Positions 46,780 to 59,206 of a stretch of DNA of 64,000 nt are shown piece after piece. The DNA is from Phlegmacium glaucopus (Eukaryota; Basidiomycota; Agaricomycetes; Agaricales; Cortinariaceae), in assembly GCA_015039465.1 (NCBI GenBank), contig MU130662.1, positions 342,427 through 406,426 on the forward strand, in the 5' to 3' direction. A program made the position numbers and the translations under genes. The notes under the pieces were generated by a model that did no database searches, had not been told where the DNA came from, and worked only from the letters and a program-made list of their open reading frames with translations. Every line of letters begins with the position of its first letter. The first letter of the stretch is position 1.

Positions 46780-47559
46780 GATATCGGTGGTTGACTGGAG
46801 CGTTGATAAAGATCATACTGGGTTACAAATCGGGCCGGGGATTTTGGGTGAGAAATGCGCATGTCGCATACGCCGAAGACTAGACTGTTCAGATACCTTC
46901 GTCAGATTTTGTCATTCACGGATATCGAAGGACAACTAAATCCACTCTAAATCTGCACAGGAGTTACATTTACTGTAAATAACATAGCAAGAACTATCTC
47001 CGCCAGCCTGTCGAACCTTCATTGGAAGCGGCCTGTCGAGAAAAAAAGTCAATATAGGTTTATAGTCAAAAGAGGTCAACAATCCAAGTCAAAGTGTTGA
47101 CGAGAAGGGGGGTGAAGAATCAGGATCTTGTTGATTTGTCGTCAACCCACGGCTAGCCGCGTTGGACAATGTAGATAATTAAAGAGCATCATGAATTTGG
47201 GAGTACTATTTTATAACTGGGGTTGGATTTCAAAACTACTCACCATTGTCACCAATTTGAAGAGCCAACAAGCCATTCTTCCTTCCGTTCAACTCGCATA
47301 GGAGAATTTCGACTCGCTCAGTTCCAGCCAGCAAGCCCTTCTCGGAGGGAAGATCACGAAGGCCTGTCCAAAGCGTATAGCGAAGGTTAGTACGGCGGGC
47401 AGGAAAAAGAAAACCTGTGTTTATTTGTACATGGTTGTCAAATCCGCCACGTGATTGGTCGGTGGCAGAGTTTGACCAAAGGATGTGTCATTCAAGAATC
47501 AATGGCAAGAATACAATTACAACAAGAAAGCTAGTAAGCCGTGACATAAAATGGACCGA
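46780..47559. other. intergenic, nothing recognised
   Basis: Contains the promoter of the dioxygenase and the 3' side of the DUF7330 gene. No additional frame or RNA gene. Confidence 0.5.
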
Positions 47560-48523
47560 TCACAGGGAAAAAATCCTCGAAAAGAATGATTGACCCATCG
47601 ACGCCCGTGGCACTTCGGGTTCATCATCAAAGAAAATCTTCACACTCCCATTCTTCGCCTCAACCGAGAGTTCGTCACCCTCCCAAGGCGTTCCCATATC
47701 CCACTGCGATGGGTTGAAATGACCCAAAAAGCTGCGCTGGACGTGATTCATTTCGGAAAATGGTGTGAGATGCTCTCGTACGGCTGCTGAGAAATGAGTG
47801 TTGCCGTTCATGGCCTTGATTCGAATGGGGCCACGGAATGAACGTGGCAGGTGGACGAGTATGGCACCGTTGGCACAGCAGGCAGAAAGTCTAACGGGAA
47901 GACGGACTTCGCCGTTCGATGATCTTGTATCGTGCTACCAACCATTATCAATGAGTACACTTGCTAGGAAGGTGGTAGACGTGAATATAAATAAGACTTA
48001 CCAATCTTGCTTTGATACTCCCATTTAGAGAATCTGTATGTATAAGAATGTACTTTGTAGTATTCTCCTTTGAAAGACTGGTCGACGCCATAAAAATATC
48101 TGCATCGATGGTTCCGTTTTTCGATTCAAGGAATAGGTTTCTTCGTGCTCCAGCGGTAGGGGGTAGTGGGGGTAGGAAGGACGAGGGGATATGAAGAGAA
48201 GGGTCGATCAACCACGATCCTTTGATACTCCCATTCATGCGGCTCAAGCTGACAAAATTGGAAGGTTTGATATTGGGAAAGGTGGAGCCACGGTTGTTGG
48301 GAGCCGATTCAGATGAGATCGTTGTCGGAGTCCCTGTGACATGATATGAGGGTGGAGGATCGTGCTGTACATTCTGAGGACATGTGTCAAGATAATATCA
48401 ATATTAAAGCGCCACACATACCGAGGATACTAGCAATAGAGATTTGCTAGAGTCTACATTCACAACCTGTTTGTCTGTGTCGGCGCCGGAACTTGAGGAA
48501 GAGTCGTTGGAAACAATGATCAT
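47560..48523 (-). CDS. DUF7330-type protein (282 aa), copy B
   Basis: Exons 48422-48523, 48002-48373 and 47560-47934 sum to exactly 283 codons with the stop. The exon layout is the same as copy A at 33267-34154. It begins MIIVSNDSSSSSGADTDKQV. Proline-rich HDPPPSYH precedes the beta-repeat region: MNGSIKGSWLIDPSLHIP, FLESKNGTIDADIF, TDSLNGSIKARL, SSNGEVRLPV and ANGAILVHLPRSFRGPI. It ends with FLGHFNPSQWDMG and VEAKNGSVKIFFDDEP. Function unknown. Confidence 0.8.
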
Positions 48524-48704
48524 AGTAAAGGATTGAGTTTGAAAGGAGTTGTTAGTGGCGCTTTTATAGTAGTTGTCATTGCCACTTAGAGCTGTGACTA
48601 CCAGTGGGCGCAGTACTAGTCATGTGGAGAAGGCTGCGCAAAACAGGATCTAATAATATAGCCTCTAAATATATACCCACGCCTCACGTATGAGGTTCTA
48701 GATG

Positions 48705-50707
48705 CTATGTATTCAATAATTTGTACCCCAATCCATCCGCTCGTAAGAGTGTTTCAATTATCTTCATACCTTCCATAACTCTCTCTTCTTCAAGTCGTTG
48801 GCCAACCACTTGAACACCTACAGGAAGACCATGCATATTGTCAGAGTCGTAATACTGGTACGCACCGCGTTCGATTGCATTACGTGCTTTGAAATTGTGT
48901 AATTGGTCTTTAGCGCGGTCGACGTGGGTGACAGGAAGCACTCCCGCAGAATAATCGAGCTAATGATGTGGCGTCATTAGCAATAGTATAAATCTGATTC
49001 AATTGACTCCGACTCACCACATTGAACAAAAAGGAGTAACCGCAAGCTGCGAAACTATTCTTCATTGCACCATGCGGTATAGCAGGAAGTGCATTTGGTA
49101 CAGTCAGAACGAAGTCCAAATCCTCCTGCTGCCAATATTCGAACCATCGATTCTTGTATCCCTCACGTTGAGCGACGAGAGGCCAGAATTCAGTGACACG
49201 TTTCTCGTGCCAGCCATCGAGAAGGCCAGCATAGATTTCATCGCGTTTAATGTAGCGAATGTACATTGTATAAAGCTTTCGCAGGATCGTAGGCAACTGG
49301 AACATGCGTATGGCTTGGACAACACCTGCGTCATTGTATTCGAAAGCACGGATTGGACCCGTAGCTATCTTCCCGCCATCTGCTAGGATGAGACGCGAGC
49401 CAATCTTGAGGCCTTCGTATGGGCTCGGCGGGTGTCTAATCAGAATAAGATTAAAAATTTGGTGACAGTAGCTCAAGTTCATATAACCCACATTTCGACG
49501 ACAGTGTGACCGTGCTTGCGCAGGGTATCAACGACGGTCTGGAGAGCACGTCTGCAGGCAGGAGATGGCAAAACGACGCCTGAAGATAATGTCAACGTTG
49601 TATGAGACTGTCAAACGGTTCAACGGACCATCGTCCCATATGATACCCCATTTTGGCTTCTTTCCTTGTGACAAGTCAACGCTCCTCCATGGAATGGGCA
49701 GGCACTTTAGAGGACATATAAGACGTTACATTTACACAATGCAAAACTGTGAGGAGACCCACCGAAGGGTCATATTTCCAAGGTTGCATGCTCACGACTG
49801 CTTTCCAGAAAAATTCAAGGTCCTCGAGGGTGCGAGCCATAGGAGAATACACAGGAGCTACACCTTCTTGTCCAGGCATACTCGTGGCACTCCCCATCTT
49901 TACGAAACGACCCACAGATGCCTTGATGGTATACACTCCTGAATAGTGAGCAGGAACTCTGACAGATCCAGCAACGTCAGTTCCGATGCCTATCCTCGAA
50001 CCTCCGTAGGCAAGAAGTGCAGCTTCCCCACCTGTTGAGCCACCAGGAGAGTACGATGAATTATGTGGGTTTGTGGTCCGACCAAAAATATCCGATGCCG
50101 ACTCAAAAGAAAGCAGGGTGATCGGGACATTGGTCTTGACAAAGGGAACAGCACCAGCATCGCGGAGGAGACGAATCAACGCAGAGTCCTTCTCAGCTGG
50201 TCTTCCGACCCAAGCTGAGTATCCAATGCAGCCATCCCAACCTTGGACCCCTACCGTCTTTTATGTGAAATAGTTAATCAGGGATCCCCTTCCATAACAA
50301 AAGGCGGAAACACACATCTTTTAGGCTGACTGGAACACCAGCCAGAGGACCCGTTCGATTACAGTCTTTGGCCCATCCAACCGCATCGGCTATCATGACC
50401 TCTGTCAAGCAGTTTGTCTCCTTGTGCGCCTGGAGCGCTTTCTTGCCGTATGCTGTCAGAGTATCAACAGGATCTTGATGGCCATCCTGGACCTGAGAAA
50501 CCAAAGTAGATATAGGTAAACCCAATACATGCTGATCTTTGGCGCTTATGGGTTCGTGGAATATCGGTGCAAGCGCTTTGATTCTCTCCTGACGCTCATG
50601 TTGCTTCAGTCTACTAGAAAAATGATTTGAGAAATATCTCGAGAATATATCACGGATAAAAAGACAGCTGACCAGTCTCGACGATGTTGAAGATAAGCAA
50701 AGAGCAT
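48705..50707 (-). CDS. amidase-signature hydrolase (554 aa)
   Basis: Seven exons: 50673-50707, 50316-50613, 49763-50257, 49629-49704, 49492-49579, 49018-49435 and 48705-48959. They sum to exactly 555 codons with the stop. The catalytic triad is intact: Lys in GVPVSLKDTVG, the cis-Ser in PGGSTGGEAALLA, and the nucleophile Ser in GIGTDVAGSVRVPAH. The C-terminus has GLPVGVQVVGQRLEEE, as in fungal acetamidases and fatty-acid amide hydrolases. It hydrolyses an amide, releasing ammonia or an amine. The substrate cannot be inferred. Several donors are GTGGGT. The 3' third of the gene is the left edge of a segmental duplication; a remnant of the copy lies at 55345-55700. Confidence 0.93.
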
Positions 50708-53198
50708 TGATAATGGTTATATGACAACCAGGTGACAGTTCTACAGTTCACAGTACCAGATGAACGGGATCAATACGGAATCTGGAATCCGGGTAACCGC
50801 TGGATACAAGGGCTGGGTATCAGAAGACGAACGAGTCCAAGGGCCATGAGGGGCTACACGCGCTTACACGCCGCATTAATTTAACGTAATTGTTTGGTTG
50901 AGTTGGCCACTCACATGAGTCATCATATTGACCCCTGCAGGTGAAAACAGGGTTCGCACACCTCTTATCAAGTCTATAACGAGCGTGGTATGAAAAGCCG
51001 TCAGCGCCCGGCTATGTTGAGATTGATGGTAGTTGTTAGAACATTATGGCTCTAGAAGCAAGTCGGGAATTAAAATGTGTAGAAATGTGAATCACTGTAG
51101 AAACCAAAACCATACCAAGCGCCGACGCATATACGCTTGACCTCGCTGTAGGTAAAGCAAATTATTGGCTACTTTAAAGGCCAGCCAGATAAAAATGGGG
51201 TAAGGTATGAAGAAGAACAATAAATTATAAGAGCTTACCGAAAATGGAAAGCTCGGCACGATTGTGGGAGCCATGCCACAACTCCGGAATTCCAACAACC
51301 ACCCCTGCTTCACGGTGGAGTTAATTACGGGAGATTAGATCGCCAAGGGCCAGTTCCAAAGCAGTTCAAGGCTCTTCTACTGATATCCCCAATAAATTTC
51401 CTTAGTACTTTTTCGGCATGTAAGGATAAAAAGAATCCAGCAAGCTCCAGGAATGTAGAGAGGAGCACAAAATCAAGGTCTTTCATTGACACTTTTAAAA
51501 TACTATATAACTGTACAAGGAACCTAGTTACTTCGTCCACCTGATTTAAATCCCAAGGTACCTTCGACGTCTCGGGCAGACGCCACAACATTTGAAACCT
51601 TGGAAGCGGTGTAGACAAATGTCCCAGATGATTTCCGAACAAGAGAAAAAAATAGTTTCTTCTCAATGTCATGAAATTTCCAGATCAGGGTGCATGCCGT
51701 GTTTGCCTTTGGGTCTTGGAAAAAGTGCTTTGGAAAAATAGTCGCATGTCATCCACCCTGATGATAGAATTTGTCTAACGGTAACCGACAACTTGAACTC
51801 GCTGCAGCAGTCTTGTATTCGTTGAAATCTCCGGTCGGCTGGCGATCGAGAGGTTTTGGGGTAGGTTATCTTGCCATAGACTTCACGGCGGCTGTGAATA
51901 CCTGAAAAATGCGGCGCTGAATATCTGCATTTGTTAGCCCATCAATCATGATGAACAGCTGAGGAGGCGTTAGAGGAAGGAGGAACCGCGCCTGGCAATG
52001 TTCGTGAACAAACGGTCAATACCTCGACGGAAAGTCATCGTTTGTCCTTACTAGGAGAACAAAAGGTCACCTTCCATTCATCGGTTGTAGATTTGTCTGA
52101 CTCAACGCCATCAATGTAGACATGGCCCTCCACGAAATTGAAATGCCACAAGCACAGTGTTATTGAGTTCCGCGGACATGGAGGAACTATTTACTTAGAG
52201 AGCGCTGTCCTGCGACGAAGGTAAAAGCGTTGAACATTCTTTATTATAAAGCGACTTGACGGTGCTAACTGCCAGTGTTCAATGAAAAATGTGAGTCGCA
52301 AGCTTCGACAAAAAAAAAAGTACTGACTGGTTCTACCAGACGCTCTTTCTCTCTACACTTTTCCTATCAACCATGCGCCATGCCGCACAGCTTCAGGACA
52401 GAAATTTATCTGTTACAGTTATGCCCAAGTACATGGCATATTATTAGCTTTTGCAAGGAGTCAGGACTGTGCATCGGCAATATCCGATTGTTAGGCAGAA
52501 TCAGTACTAGTGGTACACCGCAGATAGACCTTAGGTTGACGGTCAAAAATAAATGGGGCTTGGGGCATAGGGTAAATTTGATGCCTTGAATTTGCGTGAC
52601 CAATTCTTACCGTATATACTAAGAGACGATCGGAGCAAAATAATTATTAGCAACTCAATTGACAACGTAACAACTTGAATGCATCATGCATCCCACGCTT
52701 ATCCCTCTTGAGGCACTGCGCAGGGCTTTAACGTGTTAAGATTTCCGACTTTTCTCCAATGCTCATTCTGATTGAACCATTATTGGCAGAAAAATAATTT
52801 GAACAGACAACAGAAGCAATGACAGCCGCGCTAACAACGGCCTTGAGGCTCGACTTCAGCTATGGGGCTCTACTTTCCGCATTCAATTACAATGATTGAT
52901 ACTGATAAACCCTTTCTCGACAAGAATCAGGTCATTGAAGTACGTACATGTTAGCCAAACTTGTCATTGTGCCGCTGCGGCCACCACGATAAACATCGAC
53001 AAAGCAGTCACATCTAATACGATCTAGATTGAGCCTGCGCGGGAAGTTCAGGGTGACTGAGGTATATATACCCCCAACCACTGGATCCAAAAAGGCCACC
53101 CAAGCTTCATGCAAATCTTCCCGAAAAATTTCGAGACCTCCGTGTACACGGAGCAAGAGACTATCTGTCCCTCTTCAATATCTCTCCCACCCTGCAAT
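50708..53198. other. duplicated non-coding or unrecognised sequence, copy 1
   Basis: No known domain. On the minus strand both copies share a start context MSAELNNT near 52180 and 57340, so a small gene may begin there. The reading frame then diverges between copies and is broken in this one. Treat this as a candidate only. Confidence 0.35.
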
Positions 53199-53750
53199 GG
53201 CTACCGTCCTACGGTAAGTTGTAACTATGTCCATTTGTAAACCGTCGGTAGCTAATGAACTTGAAATTTGTCCCAAACCTATATAGGTTCCGCGGGATTT
53301 TGACAGTCGGGTAAGCTAAAACATTTTCTCGGTCATGGCACACTTGTTTCAATGACGGTTGTCAATTTCGTAGCGTTTCGCTCAACTTTTTCGCGCTGTA
53401 GTCATACCACTGCCTGAAAACTTGAAGCGGGGACGAGATGACGAAGATGACGAAGATGAACAACCAGCGGCAAAACGCCGTCGAAAGGTTGACAAGGTTC
53501 GCTTTCATTGCACTGTCCCCGGTTGCTCCGACACTTTGGCATCAAAGCAGAGGGTGGAGAGTAATTCCTTCCTCATCTACTTACTCCTCCTTCTTTCTAA
53601 ATTAATTTCCTCAATGCAGGTCATGTAAAAGCTGTACATAATGGTATTCGAGACCTCCCCTGTGGAGCCCCAGGCTGTCCCTACATGGCGTCCGTCAGTG
53701 GCACCGTCACAAAACACAGAAATAAACACTGCAAATACCGCGCGCGATAG
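53199..53750 (+). CDS. C2H2 zinc-finger protein, copy 1
   Basis: The well-supported part is the exon from about 53374 (RFAQLFRAVVIPLPENLKRG, then an acidic DDEDDEDE run and basic AAKRRRKVDK). It runs to an intron at 53563 (GTAATTCC...GCAG), followed by the last exon ending TAG 53748-53750. Two fingers are visible: C-x4-C ... H-x4-H starting FHCTVPGC and ending HVKAVH, and C-x4-C-x12-H-x3-H starting LPCGAPGC and ending HRNKH. The basic run looks like a nuclear signal. It is probably a DNA-binding regulator. The start is unsure: ATG at 53199 needs one or two tiny exons and a weak donor. The paralogue at 58.4-58.97 kb confirms the frame by conservation. Confidence 0.65.
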
Positions 53751-54331
53751 GTCGGACCGCGAGACCATGGGTGGCATGACAGATCTCTTCTATCGCTCAA
53801 TTGCCTCTGTTTCCTCTTTCTTCCAGTGTGGTCTCCTTCTCTGGTTGTTGTGTAACCAGGGCCTGGATCGCGACCATTGTTCGCGTGATATGTATGCTGC
53901 CCTCAATGTGTTTGAATATGTTTTCTGGCTTTCCTCAATGTTGTTGACTGCGCGTTGATGTATCTGGGGACTCGGATATGCCCCCTTTTGATCTTGTACA
54001 AGCCTCGACTCATCGAGGCCTTTATTACTTAGCACCAGCGCATTTATGCTATCTTGTCCAATAAATTAAGAACTGGATGCCTAATTACATTGCACAAAAT
54101 TTGTTGGACGACCGCAAGATTGACATTGAAATTTCTCTCATGCAGGAGGGAGACTATCTGAATTTCCACTTGTTCACTGTTCCGAACCCCGTCAACATCT
54201 TTCCGCACATAACCACAACTCCCAACTCCCAGCAAGTCCCGTACCTCAGTAGTTGAACGTTGAGCATTTGTGCTACTAAGATACAAATAATAAATGAGTA
54301 TGTCGACGGTCGTACTCAGATATGAAAAGAA

Positions 54332-55336
54332 TTATGAACACGAAACCTGTAGTGATAGCCGTTTCATATCAGGATAGTGAAGTTGGCTTCCTTGGTGGTC
54401 AATCTCAACACGAATGTCCATTGCATAGCTTGGGACGGGAAGGTCTGATATAGGCGTAGAAAGAGGGCGATAAGAGGCCACCACTCGAACTCCAAGTCGA
54501 GAAAGCGGAGGAATGCAGTTTAGAGATATACTCGCTTGAGAAATGAAAGGGAGTGAGGGTTTTGAGCTCGAAGTTGGTGATGGATAGATATGCATCCGCA
54601 TCAGAGTCTGTTGGAGACGACGAAGCCACATAATTTCTTTCCTCCGTTTCCTTCATACCGGCTTCAGTCCTTTTGGATCCACATATTTTGTTTGTCGTAG
54701 TGGGTCTGACATCTCCAGAGGTAGGGGGGAGGTGGTATATACATTGTCGCTCTTCGGACGGCAGAGGTGGTATTGGATTCAGCTTTCACCATCGGCGGTA
54801 GGTTGCAGGCCTGGTATATGAAATTATTTGGTATAAGTAGAATTATAGGCATTGTGATACTAGCAACGATGGTTGATATCAGCAGGAATACGACAGAAAT
54901 AGGAAAAAAACTTTGGATTTATCTTCTTTCTCGGTGGAAGCGTGGTCCAGCTTTTGCCAGGATCCCCGGTAGAGTACCGAAACGCTCGCGTTTCGGATAT
55001 GATTTCTCTGTGGAATTCGAGAGCAAATCAGTATTTGCCTCTTTTCAAGGTGGTTACTTGGGTTCGGGAATGTACTTGAGGTATCGCTTGTCGGGCTTCG
55101 ATGTGCTGACGCTGATTGGCTGGGTACGAATGTTTTGAAGCAGAAGCAGAAGTCGGAGCAGAAGTCGGAGAATGCTGTGTAAATTCCGAGCAAGTTTCGT
55201 TTGCTGAAAATACATAATCCCCATCTAATTTCAATTGTAGAGAATGACCACATTGATCTTTATCTTGAAAACAACAGACGAAGGCTCTAATGCACTTCCT
55301 TGACATTGAGAATACACAGGAGAGGCGGAATCTCAC
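54332..55336 (-). pseudogene. unrecognised Ser/Pro-rich gene with one membrane segment, copy 1 (decaying)
   Basis: Compared with the copy at 59207-60476, the homologous text runs through different frames, so at least one frameshift is present. Readable blocks are KCIRAFVCCFQDKDQCG (near 55290), ANETCSEFTQHSPTS, NPSNHLEKRQILI, a hydrophobic stretch after DKSKVFF (near 54900), and a C-terminal block AMDIRVEIDHQGSQLHYPDM ending at 54332. I do not recognise the family. It lies at the end of duplication copy 1. Confidence 0.45.
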
Positions 55337-55344
55337 TGACGGGG

Positions 55345-55700
55345 AGAGCTCCTGCAGAATAATCGAGCGAATGACGCGGCGTCATTGGCAATAGCACAAC
55401 ATATGAATTCAATGGACTCCGACTCACCACATTGAACAAAAAGCAGTAACCGCAAGCTGCGAAACTGTTCTTTATTGCACCATGCGATATAGCAGGAAGT
55501 GCATTTAGGACAGTAAGAACGATATCAAAATCCTCCTGCTACCCAATCCATCGAGTTTTGTATCCCTCATGGTTAAGCGACGACAGGCCAGCCGTCGACA
55601 AGTCCGGCATAGATTTTATCACGTTTGATGTAGCGAATGTACAATGTATAAAGTTCTCGCAGGATCGTTTACAAGCTAGGATGAGACGCGACTCGGACCT
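55345..55700 (-). pseudogene. amidase remnant (copy 2)
   Basis: Matches the last intron and parts of the last two exons of the amidase at about 48941-49290, then jumps to sequence equivalent to 49379. Frames are broken and the catalytic region is absent. It marks the left edge of the second duplication copy. Confidence 0.8.
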
Positions 55701-58399
55701 ACACAAGTGACTGCCAGAAAGTTGTAAAGTACGCCAAGTTTGTGACTGCTCAGGCTCAGCGCCCAGCGTTGTGGTAGTCGGAATGAGCAAATTCTAAATA
55801 TAGTCTGATCAGTGATTTCACGCGCGCCACTCGACGAGTCGAACCATAGATCACCATTTCAACGAACATATCAGCCTTCCCTCATCAAGTCATATCAACT
55901 TCTAGATTTTGTCTCTAGAGTACTCTCGAGAGTACTCTAGCTACACCACAGTTCGACGGGTATCGGTTGATCCTGAGCCCGGATGTCGCGAATGAGCTTG
56001 TGCCCTGCAGGGCCATAATAGAGAGAAGGTTAAAGGGTTGACGTGATTGCTTGATTGAGTTTGGCCATTCACGTGAGTCTATTGCAACCGGATGTTTGAT
56101 CTACATTCGACCCCTGCAGGTGAAAACAGACTAAAAGCATGCTCGCACACATTATCAAGTCTATAACGAGCGTGTTATCCATCAGCGCCCGGCTACGATG
56201 TGATCGTTGGTCTTTAGAACGAAATGGCTCTGGAAGGATTAAAATATGTAGAAATGTGAACCACTATAGAAATCAAAATATCAAGCGCCGACGCATATAT
56301 GTTGACCTCGGTGGGCTCGTGGAGCGGACGGGTGGGTAGGTGCAACAAATAATTGGCTATATTATATACTCAGCCAGATAAAAATGGGGTAAACATGTGC
56401 GAGGAAGAACAATAAGAACTTACCGAAAATGGAAAGGCTCGGCAGAATTGTGGCATGCTAGCACAACTCTGGAATTCCAACAACTACTCACGGTGGAGCT
56501 AATGACGGGGGATTAGATCGCCAAGTGTCAGTCCCAAGGCAGTTCGAGCACTTCTAGAACTTCTACTGATATCCTCAGCAAATTTCCTTCTTATTTTTGC
56601 GGCGTATAGGGATAAAAAGAATCCAGCAAGCGCCATCCCCAGGAATGCAGAGAATACTAAATCAACGTCTTTTATTGGAATAATATATAACTATACAAAG
56701 AACCTAGTTACTTCGTCCACCTGATTCAATCCCAAAATATTTTTTAGACCTTTGGCAGGATGACACCCTTGGAAGGGGTGTAGACAAATTTCCCAGATGA
56801 TTTCCGAACAAGAGAAAAAATTAGTTTCTTCTCAAGATCGTGAAATTTGCATATCAGGGCGCATGCCGTGTTTGCCTTTGGGTATTGGAAAAAGTTTCTT
56901 GGAACATAGTCGCATGTCATCACCCTGATGATATAATTTGTCTAACTGTAACCGACAACTGGACGTATTGAACTCACAGCCGCAGTTTTGTGTTGGTTGA
57001 AACCTCCAGTGGTCGGCTGGCGATCAAGATCTTGCATAGGCTTCACAGCGGCTGCGAATACCTGAAAAATGCGGGACTGAATATCTGCATTTGTAGCCCG
57101 TAAATCATGATGAACAGCTGAGGCTTTAGATGAGGGAGGAACCCGCGCTGGTGATGTTCCTGAGCAAACGATCAATACCTCGACGGAATGTCGTCGTTTG
57201 TCCTTAGGAGAACTTGAACAAATGATCACCTTAGATTCATCTGTTGTAGACTTGGCCTGACTCGCCGCAGTCGATGTAGATATCACCCTCTTTGAAATTT
57301 AAATGCCACAAGCCCAGTGTTGTTGAGTTCCGCGGACATGTTTCAGTTAGAAGCCATGGAGGAAGTATTTATTTAGAGAGTGCCGTCCTGCGACGAAGCC
57401 TGTAAAATAGTTGAACGTTCTTTATTATAAAGCGTACTTGATGGCGCTCTCTCAGGGCTGGTTCAACCAAACTGTTCAAGTTCAGAGTTGAAAAATGTGA
57501 GTCGCAAGCTTCGCCAAAAAAAAAATACTGACTGGTTTTACTAGAAGCTCTTTCTCTCTACTTCTGATATCAACCATGTGCCATGCCGCACAGATTCCGG
57601 ATGGAGAGTTATCTGTTGCAGTTATGTACAAGTACATGCCATATTATTAGCTTCTGAAATGAGTCAGGAGTCAGGACTGTCCATCGGCGATATCCGACTG
57701 TTAGGTGGAGTCAGTAGTGGTGCACCGCAGATATACCTTAGGTTGACGGTCAAAAATAAATGGGGCTTGGGCATAGGGTAGGGTTGAAACGTTGACGCCT
57801 TGAACTTGCGTGGCCAATTCTTACCGCATATGCTAGTAGACGATCGGAGCACAATGATTATTAGCAACTCAATTGACAACTTGAACGTAACAACATGAAT
57901 GCATCATGCATCCCATGCTTATCCCTTTTGAGGCACTGCGCAGGGCTTGAACGTGTTGAGATTTCCGACTTTTCTCCAATGCTCATTTAAATCTTGACTC
58001 ATTGAACCATTATTGGCAGAAAAATAATTTGAACAGACAACAGAAGCAATGACAGCCGCGCTAACAACGGCCTTGAGGCTCGACTTCGGCTGTGGGGCTC
58101 TACTTTCCGCATTCAATTACAATAAACCCTTTCTTAGATCAAAATACGTACACGTTAGCCAAACTTTTCATTGTGACCGGCCACCATCATGATGGTAAAC
58201 ATCAACAAAGCGGTCGCATATAATGCGATCTAGATTGAGCCTGCGCGGGAAATTCGGGGTGGCTGAGGTATATAAAGACCACCCACTGGATCCAAAAAGA
58301 CCACCCAAACTTCGTGCACATGTTTCCCATACGATCTCAGACCTCGCAACAAGAGACTCCCTCACTGATCTCTCTCCCAGCGGCCTACTGTCCCATGGT
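55701..58399. other. duplicated non-coding or unrecognised sequence, copy 2
   Basis: Parallels 50708-53198. A minus-strand frame at 56942-57286 is the longest open piece (VYNR/DESKVIICSSSPKDKR region). It is broken in copy 1 and has no known motif. A short palindrome-like TACTCTCGAGAGTACTC lies near 55919. Confidence 0.35.
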
Positions 58400-58971
58400 A
58401 ACTTTGTCTGCCATTTGTAAAACCGTCACTGGTAGCTAACGCATTTTGTGATATGACCTATATAGGATTTGGATAGTACATTCGACTCGGACGCTCGCGT
58501 AAGCTACAATATTTTTTCCTTGGTCATAGCACACTTTTTCAATAACGGTTGTCAATTTCGTAGCGTTTCGCCGAAGCATTCAGCGCTCTATCATTGTTAC
58601 CTTCCCCGACAGAGGGTGGCGTATCCAGCAATCGGCGTGTACGAAAACAAAAAGAAGTACTCCAAGGTAAACGACAGAACCATGAAGTGAAGCCTGAAAA
58701 ACGTGGTCGAAAGACCACAAACAAACCTTCTTTTTGTTGCACAATTCGGGGTTGCTCGTCGACGTTGACCACCAAGCACAGGCTAAAAAGTAATTCCTTC
58801 CTCATATACTCACTCATCCTTCTTTTTAAATCAATTTACTCAATGTAGTCCACCTTAAAGTTATTCATCGCCATGTTTGTGAAGCCTGCCACCTGTATGC
58901 GAGTCCCAACCGGTCGGACCTCCTCCGACATTCAATAATATGCAAATACGTGGTCAGAACGTGAGGCCGTG
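58394..58971 (+). CDS. C2H2 zinc-finger protein, copy 2
   Basis: Main exon from about 58560 (RFAEAFSALSLLPSPTEGGV, basic NRRVRKQKEVLQGKRQ) to the intron at 58792 (GTAATTCC...GTAG). The last exon ends at TGA near 58969-58971. Finger 1 is C-x4-C ... H-x4-H (CCTIRGCSSTL ... HLKVIH), and finger 2 has C-x2-C-x12-H-x4-C (VCEACHLYASP ... HSIIC). The intron position and flanking splice sequence equal copy 1, so the frame is right. The acidic run of copy 1 is absent and finger 2 has changed type. The first exon (ATG near 58394) is uncertain. Confidence 0.6.
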
Positions 58972-59206
58972 GGTGGAACGTCTGATCATTGTTCTTTCCT
59001 TTTTGTTCTGTGGTCCCCTTGTCTGTTTGTTGTCTAGGATTTGACATGCTCCAATATGTTTGGGCCCACAATATGTTTCCTTGCCTGCTCAATGTATTGT
59101 CGACTGCATGTTGATGTGGCTGATATGTTTCTATTGTTCAAATTCGTACTTCGCATGATACAAAATATTCCAACATATATTAAGAATTTATTTGAGCCCA
59201 AGCATC

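Larger units (their letters stand above)
48941..55320. repeat. segmental duplication, copy 1
   Basis: From the last amidase intron/exon through the unknown gene ending at about 55318, the sequence is matched in order by 55345-60240. Anchors are 50932 with 56109 (CCCCTGCAGGTGAAAACAG), 52300 with 57505, 53160 with 58360, 54660 with 59605 (CTTCAGTCCTTTTGGATCCA) and 55272 with 60206 (AGACGAAGGCTCTAATGCAC, last part one base different). Identity is high in patches with many small indels. Confidence 0.85.

Noticed and set aside
55911..55940. Palindrome around TACTCTCGAGAGTACTC as a regulatory operator
   Set aside because: Short, single and inside decayed duplicated DNA; no reason to assign function.
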